A stretch of DNA of 64,000 nucleotides from Bacillota bacterium (GTDB taxonomy: Bacteria > Bacillota > Bacilli > Paenibacillales > NBRC-103111), in contig JAEWGW010000023.1 in NCBI GenBank assembly GCA_023388055.1, forward strand, positions 1-64,000, read 5' to 3'. Position numbers and translations under genes: made by a program. Below, in pieces: positions 1-8,121 of the stretch; position 1 is the stretch's first letter, and each line of letters starts with the position of its first letter. The notes beneath the pieces are model-generated. The model saw only the letters and a list, made by a program, of their open reading frames with translations, ran no database searches and was not told the origin of the DNA.

Positions 1-893
1 CACCTACACCGACGCCGACACCGACGCCGACGCCTACACCAACTCCTACACCTACAACTACACCAACGCCTACGCCGACACCTACACCGACGCCTACACC
101 TACACCGACTCCGACACCTACACCGACGCCGACACCGACGCCGACACCTACACCGACACCTACACCGACACCGACTCCGACACCTACACCTACACCTACA
201 CCAACGCCGACACCGACACCTACACCGACGCCGTCTTCTGAGCCGACTCCGTCTCCGTCTTCTGAGCCGACACCGTCTCCGTCATCTGAGCCGACACCGT
301 CTCCGTCGTCTGAGCCGACACCGTCTCCGTCTTCAGAGCCGACACCGTCTCCGTCCTCTGAGCCGACACCGTCTCCGTCTTCCGAGCCGACACCGTCTCC
401 GTCTTCCGAGCCGACTCCGTCTCCGTCCTCTGAGCCGACACCGTCTCCGTCTGTTGGACCGACATCGACGCCGTCTCCGACCCCGGAGTCTACTCCGGAT
501 CCTGAGGATACGGTGGAAATTCCTGAAACAACTACACCGCTGGGAGGAAACAGCCCGTCGCCAAGTGTTACACCGACCGCTACTCCCAGACCTTCTGCGA
601 CTGTAACACCTGCGGTAACCGCGTCTCCGACTCCGGCAGCCGCCTCGCAGGCAGATGGAGAAATCGTAATTGCCGATGACCTTGTCGCAAGAGGCGCACC
701 TTCTCCGCAAGCATCACCCTCCCCTTCCCCGGCCCAATCCGAGGAAGCCGGTGAAGAGCTTATTCTGGAGGATGCCGTTCCGCTGGGTACCTTGCCCCAA
801 ACCGGGGAAACTAGCCGGGTTCCCTACCTGTTCGCCGGATTGTTGATGCTCGTTTCCGGCTTGGGAATCATCCGGACACGGAAATCCAAATAA
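1..893 (+). CDS. LPXTG-anchored Pro/Thr/Ser repeat surface protein (C-terminal part)
   Basis: The reading frame is open from the window edge (codons in phase with position 3) to the stop at 891-893, so the N-terminus lies outside. It begins with about 77 codons that are almost purely alternating Pro-Thr, then nine copies of the 8-residue unit SSEPTPSP (24 bp each, 234-449), then a more varied Pro/Thr/Ser linker. The end is a sortase signal: LPQTG (792-806), a hydrophobic segment (YLFAGLLMLVSGLGII) and a basic tail RTRKSK. By family knowledge this means covalent attachment to peptidoglycan by sortase A. The repeat part would be an extended wall-spanning stalk and is a plausible O-glycosylation target. 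The functional head domain is not visible. It is convergent with a glycosyltransferase operon. Confidence 0.9.
   Translation, partial: PTPTPTPTPTPTPTPTPTTTPTPTPTPTPTPTPTPTPTPTPTPTPTPTPTPTPTPTPTPTPTPTPTPTPTPTPTPTPSSEPTPSPSSEPTPSPSSEPTPSPSSEPTPSPSSEPTPSPSSEPTPSPSSEPTPSPSSEPTPSPSSEPTPSPSVGPTSTPSPTPESTPDPEDTVEIPETTTPLGGNSPSPSVTPTATPRPSATVTPAVTASPTPAAASQADGEIVIADDLVARGAPSPQASPSPSPAQSEEAGEELILEDAVPLGTLPQTGETSRVPYLFAGLLMLVSGLGIIRTRKSK
3..449 (+). repeat. Coding tandem repeats: (PT)n then nine 24-bp SSEPTPSP units
   Basis: Positions 3-233 encode alternating Pro-Thr codons (CCN ACN) with one Thr-Thr-Thr interruption. Positions 234-449 are nine 24-bp units encoding SSEPTPSP that differ only at third positions. 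Such coding repeats are prone to slippage and length variation. Confidence 0.9.
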
Positions 894-898
894 TTCGA

Positions 899-925
899 GG
901 CTTCAGGAATATTTTTCCTGAAGCC
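899..925 (+). terminator. Hairpin after the LPXTG gene
   Basis: A perfect 11-bp stem (GGCTTCAGGAA / TTCCTGAAGCC) with a 5-nt loop starts 5 nt after the stop codon. No clear T run follows, so it may be a weak terminator or a 3' stabilising hairpin. Confidence 0.55.
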
Positions 926-937
926 TACCAACTGACG

Positions 938-1140
938 CAACGGACTCACGATCCGCTATTTGCCCGAATTCCGCGGATTCCGGAATCTTACGGACACAGG
1001 AGCCCTTATACGGCCGAATCGGTCGCAAAACCGGCTGATTCTCCTCACATAACGGCTCCTCAGTCCGCAACCACGCGCAAAACCCTGTTTTGCGCAGAAT
1101 AAGGTCTCCTGAGTCCGTTAGCCAAGGCAGCCCGGGTTCA
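938..1140. repeat. Intergenic palindromic repeat block, four copies
   Basis: Fills most of the 343-bp gap between convergent genes. Four copies of a roughly 22-bp motif related to TTACGGACCCACGATCCGTT are present: about 938-961 and 988-1013 in one orientation, and about 1048-1070 and 1099-1122 inverted. Related blocks occur at 12.86-13.08 kb and 20.50-20.70 kb. No gene is seen here. Confidence 0.6.
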
Positions 1141-1236
1141 GTTGAGGTGCCCACCTTGCCACCCGCCCCACCGGCCGCTGCCACAAAAACAAAAAACAGG
1201 CGGATCACGACCCTCCAGTCGTGTCCGCCTGTTTAT

Positions 1237-2673
1237 TTATTTGTCTCTTGCGCTTATCGCCCCGCGGCGCTGCCACCCCGGCAGATGCTCTAGCAGCAGC
1301 ATCACCCCAAACCACAGCATCAAGTCGAAGGAGACATTAAAACCAAACAGATGCTTGGCCAAATCCGCCTCCCCGTCGCCCACCACGGGTGTCACAAACT
1401 GGAACAGCGCCACCAGCCCCAGCCCCGCCAGCACCTCCAGCCGGATCCGTTCAAGCAGCCGGAAAGCGTTCAGGTACCGCCGGATCAGCATGGCATAATA
1501 CAGCACAAACACCAGCAGAATGAACCACAGCTTATTAGGAAGCACCCGGTGCTTGAACTCGCTCCACAGACTGAAGGCGTACGAAACCTCACCAGATTTC
1601 AGCCCTTCTGACTGCTCGAAGCTTCCCAAATAATACGGCCGGATGGTCATTCCGTGCTCCCCGGCAATCTCCAGCTTATCCCAGAACCGCCCGGGATGCT
1701 TCAGGTAGAACAACCCCACCTTCAAGTGGCTGAACGCCGGGTAATATTCCTGCGCGAATACAGGATCATGCTGGTCTATAGGCGCCGGTTCAAAGTAATT
1801 GCTTCCCGCATTCACCGCCAGCTTCTCCGGCAATCCCAGCTCCCGCAAATCCGCCGCGGGATTCTCGGAGCCCTTCAGCACGCCAAAAAACACCGTCTGG
1901 TACTGGTTAATGATTTTGATCTCCTTGGGCAAGGAAAAGTAGATGGCAGCCGAAGCGGCCACCAGCAGCACTGCAAGCCAACCGGTCTTCTTCCGCCAGC
2001 CCCCTCCCTTGCGCAGAGTCCCCAGCCGCAAACACAGCAGCGAGAGCAGGATCCCCACCGGAGCATTCTGCACCTTGGCGCCGATCAGGAGCACCGACGA
2101 AATGGCAAACCCCCAGAGATAGAGGCTCATAGGCTGGGCCCCCCGCAGGAGTGCCAGCACAATTCCCAGCGTGAGCAGCATGGCCACATAGGCCATCGGC
2201 TCGCTGAACAGCGAGTTATAATAAGCCGCATAGCCGATATCCGCGAACATCACCACAAACAGAATGCCCAGCAGCGCGTTCCCCCACCCATTCCTTCCTT
2301 TGCAGAAACGCAGCAAAATCCATGCACCGGCTACAAACAGCGCCCCATACACAATAGCCACCGCGCGCATATCGAACAGCTCCTTGCCCACAGCCAGGCA
2401 AAGCAGCTTCCCGATCATCACAGGCAGGAGGGAGGTGCTGACATAGCCGCCTAGCCCCAGCTCCTTCATGGCAAATTCCCGAATGAACCAGCCGAAATAT
2501 TTTTGCTCATAGGGCAGGGAAGGATCCGTGTAATCCAACCCCACCGTCCCCATAATACGGAGGAAGTCCCCGTTGTCCGCCATCCCGATAACCGGCTTCC
2601 ATAATAATAGCCAAGCCAGTACAACAGCACCGGCAAGGGCTACGATGTACTCTACTTTTAACCAGCGTCGCAT
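1237..2673 (-). CDS. Polytopic membrane protein, WsfD-like glycan hexosyltransferase candidate
   Basis: 478 residues with about ten hydrophobic segments. The N-terminal membrane helix is followed by an extracytoplasmic loop with MADNGDFLR, an acidic motif placed where GT-C glycosyltransferases carry catalytic Asp residues; NSLFSEP follows the next helices. The overall pattern recalls the WsfD group of S-layer glycan hexosyltransferases, but this is recognition by eye, so the substrate is unknown. It is the last gene of a six-gene operon: it starts 6 nt beyond the stop of the PAP2-like gene, and its GGGAGGA ribosome binding site overlaps that gene's end. Polymerisation or transfer of lipid-linked sugars outside the membrane is the likely role. 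Confidence 0.65.
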   Translation of the reverse strand: MRRWLKVEYIVALAGAVVLAWLLLWKPVIGMADNGDFLRIMGTVGLDYTDPSLPYEQKYFGWFIREFAMKELGLGGYVSTSLLPVMIGKLLCLAVGKELFDMRAVAIVYGALFVAGAWILLRFCKGRNGWGNALLGILFVVMFADIGYAAYYNSLFSEPMAYVAMLLTLGIVLALLRGAQPMSLYLWGFAISSVLLIGAKVQNAPVGILLSLLCLRLGTLRKGGGWRKKTGWLAVLLVAASAAIYFSLPKEIKIINQYQTVFFGVLKGSENPAADLRELGLPEKLAVNAGSNYFEPAPIDQHDPVFAQEYYPAFSHLKVGLFYLKHPGRFWDKLEIAGEHGMTIRPYYLGSFEQSEGLKSGEVSYAFSLWSEFKHRVLPNKLWFILLVFVLYYAMLIRRYLNAFRLLERIRLEVLAGLGLVALFQFVTPVVGDGEADLAKHLFGFNVSFDLMLWFGVMLLLEHLPGWQRRGAISARDK

Positions 2674-2679
2674 CTTGCG

Positions 2680-3639
2680 TCAGTTCCTCCCTTCCCCGGC
2701 TGCAGGAAACATCCTGCGCTCCAGGCGTTGTCCCAGACCCTCGAATTTGACCGTAAATGCACGAAACGCCCGCGACTCCACCATCCTGTCCGCCAGCCAG
2801 ACACAGCCTGCGGCAAACAGCATCCCGCCCACCACGTCCAGGGTCCAGTGGATCTTCAGATACATGGTGGAGATGATGATGGAGATACAGTACACACTAA
2901 GCACCGTTTTGTACCACCGGCTTTTCTCACGCAAGGACAGCAGCAGCCCCGCAAAAGCAATAGAGGTATGCATGCTGGGAAAGCAGTTCAGCACCGTCTG
3001 GTACGCCACCTCCGGACTCATCATCCGCTCCAGCAGATCGGGTGTGCCCTGCACATACCATACCTCCTGGAGAAGAATCGTGTTGTAGAAGGGCAGAATC
3101 AGCGGTACCTGCAAGAGATATCCCGCCAGCGCATAACGGCCTAGCTTGGTCACATCCTTGGTAAAAAAGGCACGGATAATGCAGATCCAATAAGACAGCG
3201 TAAAGCCGTACGAATACACCCACTGCATGTACCGGGTCAGCCACCAGGGCTGCCACACCCGCATAAACGCGGCGTCATTGCCGGGAATCCGGTCAAACCA
3301 TTCGTTCCAGTTAAAAATATGGCGCATCGACTCCGTTTGCCAGCCCACCACCCGGTGCCAGAAGGGATTGGCGTATTGATAGATCAAATAGAAGGCCGTC
3401 AGAGTCAGGAGTCCCGCCGGTAAATAATGAATCCAGCTGATAGCCCGGGTATCCTTTTTAACGCCGATCAAGGCGGCAGCCAACAGCAGCACGCAGAGCC
3501 AGCTCCAGCTTTGCACCCGGGTAATGGCATAAATCACACCGGCTGCTCCCACAAACATTAATGGCAAATAGATGCGGCTCCAAAGCGGCTTTGGAGATGA
3601 AGATATTTTTAGTGCAGCAGAGGAAAAAGGTCGTTTCAT
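2680..3639 (-). CDS. PAP2/Aur1-like membrane phosphatase or phosphotransferase
   Basis: 319 residues, about six membrane helices. It carries the PAP2 signature with FPSMHTS near residue 225 and HWTLDVVGG near 275, giving the two catalytic His residues and the Asp. The first PAP2 motif (KxxxxxxRP) is not evident, which fits the Aur1/inositol phosphotransferase-like branch. The start at 3639 is chosen because its ATG overlaps the upstream TGA (ATGA, 3636-3639), meaning translational coupling; a longer frame upstream is only the shadow of the previous gene. In this operon it may dephosphorylate undecaprenyl-pyrophosphate or transfer a phospho-sugar. The exact substrate is inference. Confidence 0.8.
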   Translation of the reverse strand: MKRPFSSAALKISSSPKPLWSRIYLPLMFVGAAGVIYAITRVQSWSWLCVLLLAAALIGVKKDTRAISWIHYLPAGLLTLTAFYLIYQYANPFWHRVVGWQTESMRHIFNWNEWFDRIPGNDAAFMRVWQPWWLTRYMQWVYSYGFTLSYWICIIRAFFTKDVTKLGRYALAGYLLQVPLILPFYNTILLQEVWYVQGTPDLLERMMSPEVAYQTVLNCFPSMHTSIAFAGLLLSLREKSRWYKTVLSVYCISIIISTMYLKIHWTLDVVGGMLFAAGCVWLADRMVESRAFRAFTVKFEGLGQRLERRMFPAAGEGRN

Positions 3640-4901
3640 TGCTGTACAGCACCCCGCTTCTTTTCCAGTCTGCCCGTTATGTAAGCAGCCGCAAACATGG
3701 CCACCAAGGGCATAAGCGGCGCCGAGTAGCGGGAATGAGCCAGATAGATCATATGGAGCAGGGACATGTACCCGAACAGCAGCAGGATCAGCTGCGCCCC
3801 GGGAAGCCGCCACCACTTGCACAGACCGGCAATACCTGCGGCCAGCAGCAGATAATGGTACACCACCGCGGCGACTAAGGGAACACCGGGCAGCGCCATC
3901 CAATAGAACACATCCCCCCAGAACAGGGCGAACTTGCCCACGGTATACCAGGCGGTGTACAAGAGGGGTTTGGTGGTAAAACCCTCCCGGATCCGTTCCT
4001 TGGCCCGGGCGGTATCCTGCTCATCGTTGACCCACTGGTCATTGGTGGTGTGCCAGGTTTTTTGCTCCTCCATGAACAGGGCCGGCACAGTAAAGGGATA
4101 GGTCCCCAATAATAGAGGATTCCCCCCCGCTTTGGTCAAAGGGATAAAATGGCCGCCCGACGCCTCATAATTGCGCACCCACCAGGGTGTCAGGCACAGG
4201 ACGAATATGGCCGACGTAATGAGCCCGCAGCGGATCAGCTTTTTCCAGGGCAGCTTGGCCCCGTAGAGATAATACAGGAAGATCAGTCCCGGCCAAAGCG
4301 CAATCGTAGGCCGCACATAAACCGCCGCCGCCCATATCAGGCCGAAGGCCACCGCCCAGCCCCAGGTGGGGCGCTCCATCGCCCGCAGCGCCGTATAGAA
4401 CAGGAGCATCAAGGCCAGCAGGAACATGGATTCCGTAAACACAAACAAGGACATCAGCCACAGCGGCGGATAAAAGGAGCTGATGCCCACCGTCCACAAG
4501 GCTGTCCGCTCATTAAAGATGCGCCGGGCGCACACATACAGCAGCCCCAGCGCCCCGGCCACCATAGCTGCCTGGAGGATCCGGAAGCCTTGGGCGGTTG
4601 CCTCCAGGCTTCCGGTCAGCTTATACACCACAGCCAAAACCCCCGGCAGCGCCGGTGTAATAAAGAAGGTGGGCCGGTCCGGGTCATTATAGGTAAATTT
4701 GCCTTCCTCCGCGAGAATGCGCGCGGACTCCAGATAACCCCGGTCATCGGAGCCGTAATCGTAATAACTGCCGTGGAGCAAAACCAGCAGGCATTTCAGT
4801 ACGAACGCCCCCAGCAGCAGCACGGCCAGCCATCTTTTGGTATTCAATTCCTCTACCCCTTCCAGCCGATCAGAGCGACTCCCGCCAGGATCAGCAGACA
4901 T
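3636..4901 (-). CDS. GT39-like membrane glycosyltransferase (ArnT/PMT superfamily)
   Basis: 421 residues with about ten membrane helices. The first extracytoplasmic loop holds YDYGSDDRGYLESA, the acidic motif expected in GT-C enzymes using polyprenyl-phosphate sugars, followed by FFITPALPGV. VRPTIALWPG and TPWWVRNYE are also typical of this family. The annotated ATG lies 48 nt inside the upstream SMR-like gene; a TTG at 4847 just after that gene's stop is an alternative, and hydrophobicity only begins near residue 22, so the start is uncertain. It presumably moves a sugar from a lipid-phosphate donor made by the operon's GT2 enzyme to a surface acceptor. Confidence 0.8.
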   Translation of the reverse strand: MSADPGGSRSDRLEGVEELNTKRWLAVLLLGAFVLKCLLVLLHGSYYDYGSDDRGYLESARILAEEGKFTYNDPDRPTFFITPALPGVLAVVYKLTGSLEATAQGFRILQAAMVAGALGLLYVCARRIFNERTALWTVGISSFYPPLWLMSLFVFTESMFLLALMLLFYTALRAMERPTWGWAVAFGLIWAAAVYVRPTIALWPGLIFLYYLYGAKLPWKKLIRCGLITSAIFVLCLTPWWVRNYEASGGHFIPLTKAGGNPLLLGTYPFTVPALFMEEQKTWHTTNDQWVNDEQDTARAKERIREGFTTKPLLYTAWYTVGKFALFWGDVFYWMALPGVPLVAAVVYHYLLLAAGIAGLCKWWRLPGAQLILLLFGYMSLLHMIYLAHSRYSAPLMPLVAMFAAAYITGRLEKKRGAVQQ

Positions 4902-5215
4902 CCGCCGATTTTGGCCGCCGACAATGGCTCATGGAAAATAAAATAAGCGCCGAACACGGCGAGAATATACGCCACACTCTGCAGCGGGTAAGCCAGACTC
5001 AAGGGCACCCGGGACAGAATAAAGAACCACAGCAGCGTAGCCACCCCGTACATAACCAGTCCGGTCAGCACATAGGGGGACAGGAACAGCCGGAGAATGC
5101 CCGTGAGGGACCCGAAGCTGTCCGGGTTCTGCTGCATGCCCATTTTCCACAGAAACTGCCCGCTGACCAAGATCACCGTATTAATCAGGATCAGCACCAC
5201 ATTTATAAGTGCCAT
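4853..5215 (-). CDS. SMR/EamA-like small four-helix membrane protein, putative lipid-sugar flippase
   Basis: 120 residues with four hydrophobic helices, the size and fold expected of EmrE-like SMR proteins. The C-terminal part (VPLSLAYPLQSVAYILAVFG) resembles the ArnE/ArnF-type flippase subunits rather than drug pumps. It overlaps the DUF2304 gene by 13 bp and is preceded by GGAGG. In this operon, flipping an undecaprenyl-phosphate sugar made by the GT2 enzyme for use by the GT39-like enzyme is the most economical role. A drug efflux role cannot be excluded. Confidence 0.75.
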   Translation of the reverse strand: MALINVVLILINTVILVSGQFLWKMGMQQNPDSFGSLTGILRLFLSPYVLTGLVMYGVATLLWFFILSRVPLSLAYPLQSVAYILAVFGAYFIFHEPLSAAKIGGCLLILAGVALIGWKG

Positions 5216-5610
5216 GATGGTTCCTCCGTATCTTTATCCGAGCAAACCGCCTGTCCCGCTGCCAGCCGGGTTTTCACATCCTCCAGCTCCTTGCGGAGCA
5301 GACCCAGCTCCTGGGTCAGGATCTTCAGCCGCTCCTCCTCACGGGAGGACTGGGCGGCATGGAGCATCAGCAGGCTCATCACCACATAGAAGGCCAGCAT
5401 AAAAATCAGCGCCGGCATATACGCGATGCCCAGCCTGGCTGCAGCCCGGTTCAATAGCGGAATCACCGCTGCCGTCACCACGGCCGAGGCCGCCAGCATC
5501 AGCCACACGAAGGCCTGCCGCTCCCGGAAGCGCTGGCGCCGCACCACCCAGAGCACCTGGACGAAAAACAGCAGCGCCACGCCGATCGATATCGTCTGAA
5601 TCCTGTCCAT
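5203..5610 (-). CDS. DUF2304 membrane protein
   Basis: 135 residues: three hydrophobic segments (about 5-22, 36-54, 67-86) and a C-terminal amphipathic coiled coil rich in Glu, Lys and Leu (about 90-120). This matches DUF2304, a family commonly found next to dolichol-phosphate-mannose synthase-like GT2 enzymes, as here. A good AAGGAG site precedes the ATG. It is probably a membrane partner of the GT2 synthase. No enzymatic motif is visible. Confidence 0.8.
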   Translation of the reverse strand: MDRIQTISIGVALLFFVQVLWVVRRQRFRERQAFVWLMLAASAVVTAAVIPLLNRAAARLGIAYMPALIFMLAFYVVMSLLMLHAAQSSREEERLKILTQELGLLRKELEDVKTRLAAGQAVCSDKDTEEPSWHL

Positions 5611-5640
5611 CCGCCCCAGCTCCTTCCCGTTGGATTTGGT

Positions 5641-6327
5641 TTATGCCACCCGCCGCAGCAGGGAAAAGACCGTCACCTTGGTCATGTAATAAATAGATTT
5701 AACCGGAGTAATGGAGGAAATGCCCCCCTGCCGGGAATTCATCCGCACACTGAGCTCCCTCACCCGGTAACCCGCACGCGCCATATCCACCAGCACCTCC
5801 ACCTCGGGATAGTCGCCGGGATACCGCACAGCAAACCGCTCCATCAGCCGCCGGTTGACAATCCGGTAGCCGGAGGTGGGATCGGTGACAAAGAGACCCG
5901 TCAATAGCCGGATCAGCAGGGAAAAGTAACGGATGCCAAGCCGCCGTGCCCGGCTTCCCCGGTAGCCGCTATCCTCTACAAAACGGGAGCCGATCACCAT
6001 GTCCGCCCCGCTTTCCTCCATGGCCCTGACCAGCCTGTCCAGATCCTCGGGGTTATGCTGCCCGTCTCCGTCCAACTGGACGGCATAATCATATCCCTTA
6101 TCCACTGCATACCGGTAGCCGGTCTGCACCGCTCCGCCAATGCCCAGATTCACCGGCAGCCGCACATGGGGAATGGCGTGGGCGGTCAGCAGCTCCTCCG
6201 TCCGGTCTGTGGACCCGTCGTTCACCACCAGGCAATCCGCCCGGCCTGTGGCCCGGACCCTGGCTACTGTATCGAGAATGGCTGCTTCTTCATTGAATGC
6301 CGGAATAATCACCAGTACCCTTTTCAT
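5641..6327 (-). CDS. GT2 glycosyltransferase, polyprenyl-phosphate sugar synthase (DPM1-like)
   Basis: 228 residues. N-terminal GT-A fold motifs are visible: VIIPAFNEE at residues 7-15, VVNDGSTD near 35, and the metal-binding LDGDGQH near 85, followed by GSRFV and DPTSGYR. It lacks C-terminal membrane helices, so it is a soluble or peripheral enzyme like the short DPM1 type. It would transfer a nucleotide-activated sugar to undecaprenyl phosphate on the cytoplasmic face. It is the first gene of the operon ending at 1237; the five genes downstream supply membrane partner, flippase and transferases. Confidence 0.88.
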   Translation of the reverse strand: MKRVLVIIPAFNEEAAILDTVARVRATGRADCLVVNDGSTDRTEELLTAHAIPHVRLPVNLGIGGAVQTGYRYAVDKGYDYAVQLDGDGQHNPEDLDRLVRAMEESGADMVIGSRFVEDSGYRGSRARRLGIRYFSLLIRLLTGLFVTDPTSGYRIVNRRLMERFAVRYPGDYPEVEVLVDMARAGYRVRELSVRMNSRQGGISSITPVKSIYYMTKVTVFSLLRRVA

Positions 6328-6456
6328 CCCGGTCGACGCCCCTTAAGCCTCATCATCATTCCAGCCCTTTCCTTTTTTACTTCCCCTATCTTAACGAATT
6401 TCGCCGGCGATTTCCAACTGGCCTGCCCAACACCGCTGACCGCCGCCCATTTATTG

Positions 6457-6486
6457 TTGGACAATGGCGGTTATCGGAGAGATAAT
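6457..6486 (+). promoter_or_regulatory. Candidate SigA promoter of the SUKH-LRR gene
   Basis: TTGGAC (6457-6462), an 18-bp spacer, then GATAAT (6481-6486), about 65 bp before the start codon. The rest of 6328-6550 shows nothing else recognisable. Confidence 0.45.
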
Positions 6487-6550
6487 CAACACAGCAAGTG
6501 TTAGCAGGAAATGGATTTTTATCCAATGAAGCAGAGGCTGGAGGAGCATA

Positions 6551-8032
6551 ATGGATACCTTTACACGATTGGTTAGCAGTCTGAAGGAACGCATCCCGGA
6601 TAACGAAGCGCTTTTTAACCCAGGGGTGGAGGAAAGCGAGCTGGATAAGCTGGAGAAGGCAACCGGCATCACGCTGCCTGAAGAGTTTCGGTTGCTTTAC
6701 CGCAGCCACAACGGGGAAGGTGCGGGCCTTAGCGGCTTTTTGGCGGGGTTTGGATGGATGGAGCTTGAAGCCGTATTGGGAGAATGGAAAGCACTGCAGC
6801 AGGCGGCCTATTCCATAGTATCCAATAAACCCGGTGAAATCAGGGAAGGCGCTTGTCAAAAGGGCTGGATTCCCTTCGGGGATGACGGAGGAGGCTCCTT
6901 TCTTGTGGTGGACCTGGCCCCGGGGCCGGAAGGAACCTATGGGCAGATTATCACCATTGACCACGATTCGGATATTTCCTATGTGATTGCCGGGAGTCTG
7001 AGTGAATTTTTTGCTTTTATTGAAAAAGGACTGTTAAGCGGTGATCTCACCATCTCTCAGGAGGAGGATGAGGATATAGCTGTGCTCCTCTGGAAGGAAG
7101 GGCATCTGTTGGATGATGTTCTGGCTCTGACCGGAACGGTAACAAGCGCCGATGGCATTGAGGTTGACGGGTTTTGGGCGGACTTCTTCCGGCATGACCT
7201 GATAGACGGGAAGGTTCCGCTCCAGATACTGGCCAGTATGAAGATGGTTTTTATCAAAAGAGACGCTTCGGAAAAGTTCGATAAGGTTCCCCTTGATCTG
7301 CTGAAGCACATGGTGAATCTGAAGGAGCTGATTATTCACGCGAATAATATCACGAGCTTCGGGCCTCTGCGGGACATCCCCTCCTTGGCGAAGCTGGTGA
7401 TGGGGAGTGCTGCCTTTTCGGAGGCGGATCTGGACCTCTTAGCCGGACCAGGGACGATTAAGCAGCTCACCCTGGCCAGTGTTTCCCTGCGGCATATCAG
7501 CGCCCTGGGAAAGCTTAAAGCACTGCGGATGCTGAGTCTCCATAACATGCCCCTGTTGGATTGGGCCTCAATAGCCACATTGCCCCAATTGACTGAGCTC
7601 AGCATAAGCAAAATGAAAGGGGGCCAGGTAGCCTGCCTTTCAGCCCTTACCAAGCTATCGAGGCTGGAGCTGACCGAACTGGACATTCCGGACCTGGAAT
7701 TTCTGCGGAATTTGAAAAAGCTGAAGCGATTCAAAACAGACCGGAAAGCCCGTGATGAAGCCGCAGTCGAGGTCTTTTGCGGCATGAGCAAGCTGCAGGA
7801 GCTTAACTATCCCATCAGCGATATGCAGCTGGTTGCCCGGTGTCCACAGCTGACGGAAATAAGCGTAGATGCGGTAGGCTTCCGTCATGCGGAGGCGCTG
7901 AAGGGCACCGGCATCAAGGGTGCCATGGTCTATAATGCGTCATCCGAGGAAGAGGCTGATCAGATTATCGAAGAAATCGAACAATACTGTAATCTGCAAA
8001 CCTCAGGCTGTGAGGTATCCTGGGAAATGTAA
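6551..8032 (+). CDS. SMI1/KNR4 (SUKH) domain protein with leucine-rich-like repeats
   Basis: 493 residues. Residues about 20-155 match the SUKH fold: an ATGITLPEEFRLLYRSHNGE helix-turn, a WMELEAV strand, then IPFGDDGGGSFLVVDL and YGQIITIDHD. Residues about 155-235 form an acidic linker. From about 245 to 470 there are irregular repeats of 22-25 residues with a LxxLxLxxxx pattern (for example LKELIIHANNI, IKQLTLASVSL, LTELSISKM, LSRLELTELDI) that look like leucine-rich repeats. SUKH proteins often act as immunity proteins to polymorphic toxins; here no toxin gene is adjacent. The start has GGAGG 7 nt upstream. No signal peptide, so cytoplasmic. Confidence 0.8.
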   Translation: MDTFTRLVSSLKERIPDNEALFNPGVEESELDKLEKATGITLPEEFRLLYRSHNGEGAGLSGFLAGFGWMELEAVLGEWKALQQAAYSIVSNKPGEIREGACQKGWIPFGDDGGGSFLVVDLAPGPEGTYGQIITIDHDSDISYVIAGSLSEFFAFIEKGLLSGDLTISQEEDEDIAVLLWKEGHLLDDVLALTGTVTSADGIEVDGFWADFFRHDLIDGKVPLQILASMKMVFIKRDASEKFDKVPLDLLKHMVNLKELIIHANNITSFGPLRDIPSLAKLVMGSAAFSEADLDLLAGPGTIKQLTLASVSLRHISALGKLKALRMLSLHNMPLLDWASIATLPQLTELSISKMKGGQVACLSALTKLSRLELTELDIPDLEFLRNLKKLKRFKTDRKARDEAAVEVFCGMSKLQELNYPISDMQLVARCPQLTEISVDAVGFRHAEALKGTGIKGAMVYNASSEEEADQIIEEIEQYCNLQTSGCEVSWEM

Positions 8033-8067
8033 TCAACCGGCCTTCATCAGCATAATAGTGTTTTCAT

Positions 8068-8107
8068 AAGAAATCCCGGACGCTTTTCATAAGCTCCGGG
8101 ATTTCTT
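8068..8107. terminator. Bidirectional terminator between SUKH-LRR and ABC genes
   Basis: A 13-bp perfect stem (8068-8080 with 8095-8107) is extended by GCTT/AAGC inside, giving about 17 pairs with one bulge. It sits between convergent genes, with short T runs on both sides. Confidence 0.75.
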
Positions 8108-8121
8108 CTGGTTACAGGGGA

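Noticed and set aside
333..710. Arg/Cys-rich open frame on the minus strand opposite the Pro/Thr repeats
   Set aside because: It arises mechanically from the complement of the CCN-ACN and TCN repeats; the + frame has the LPXTG signal.
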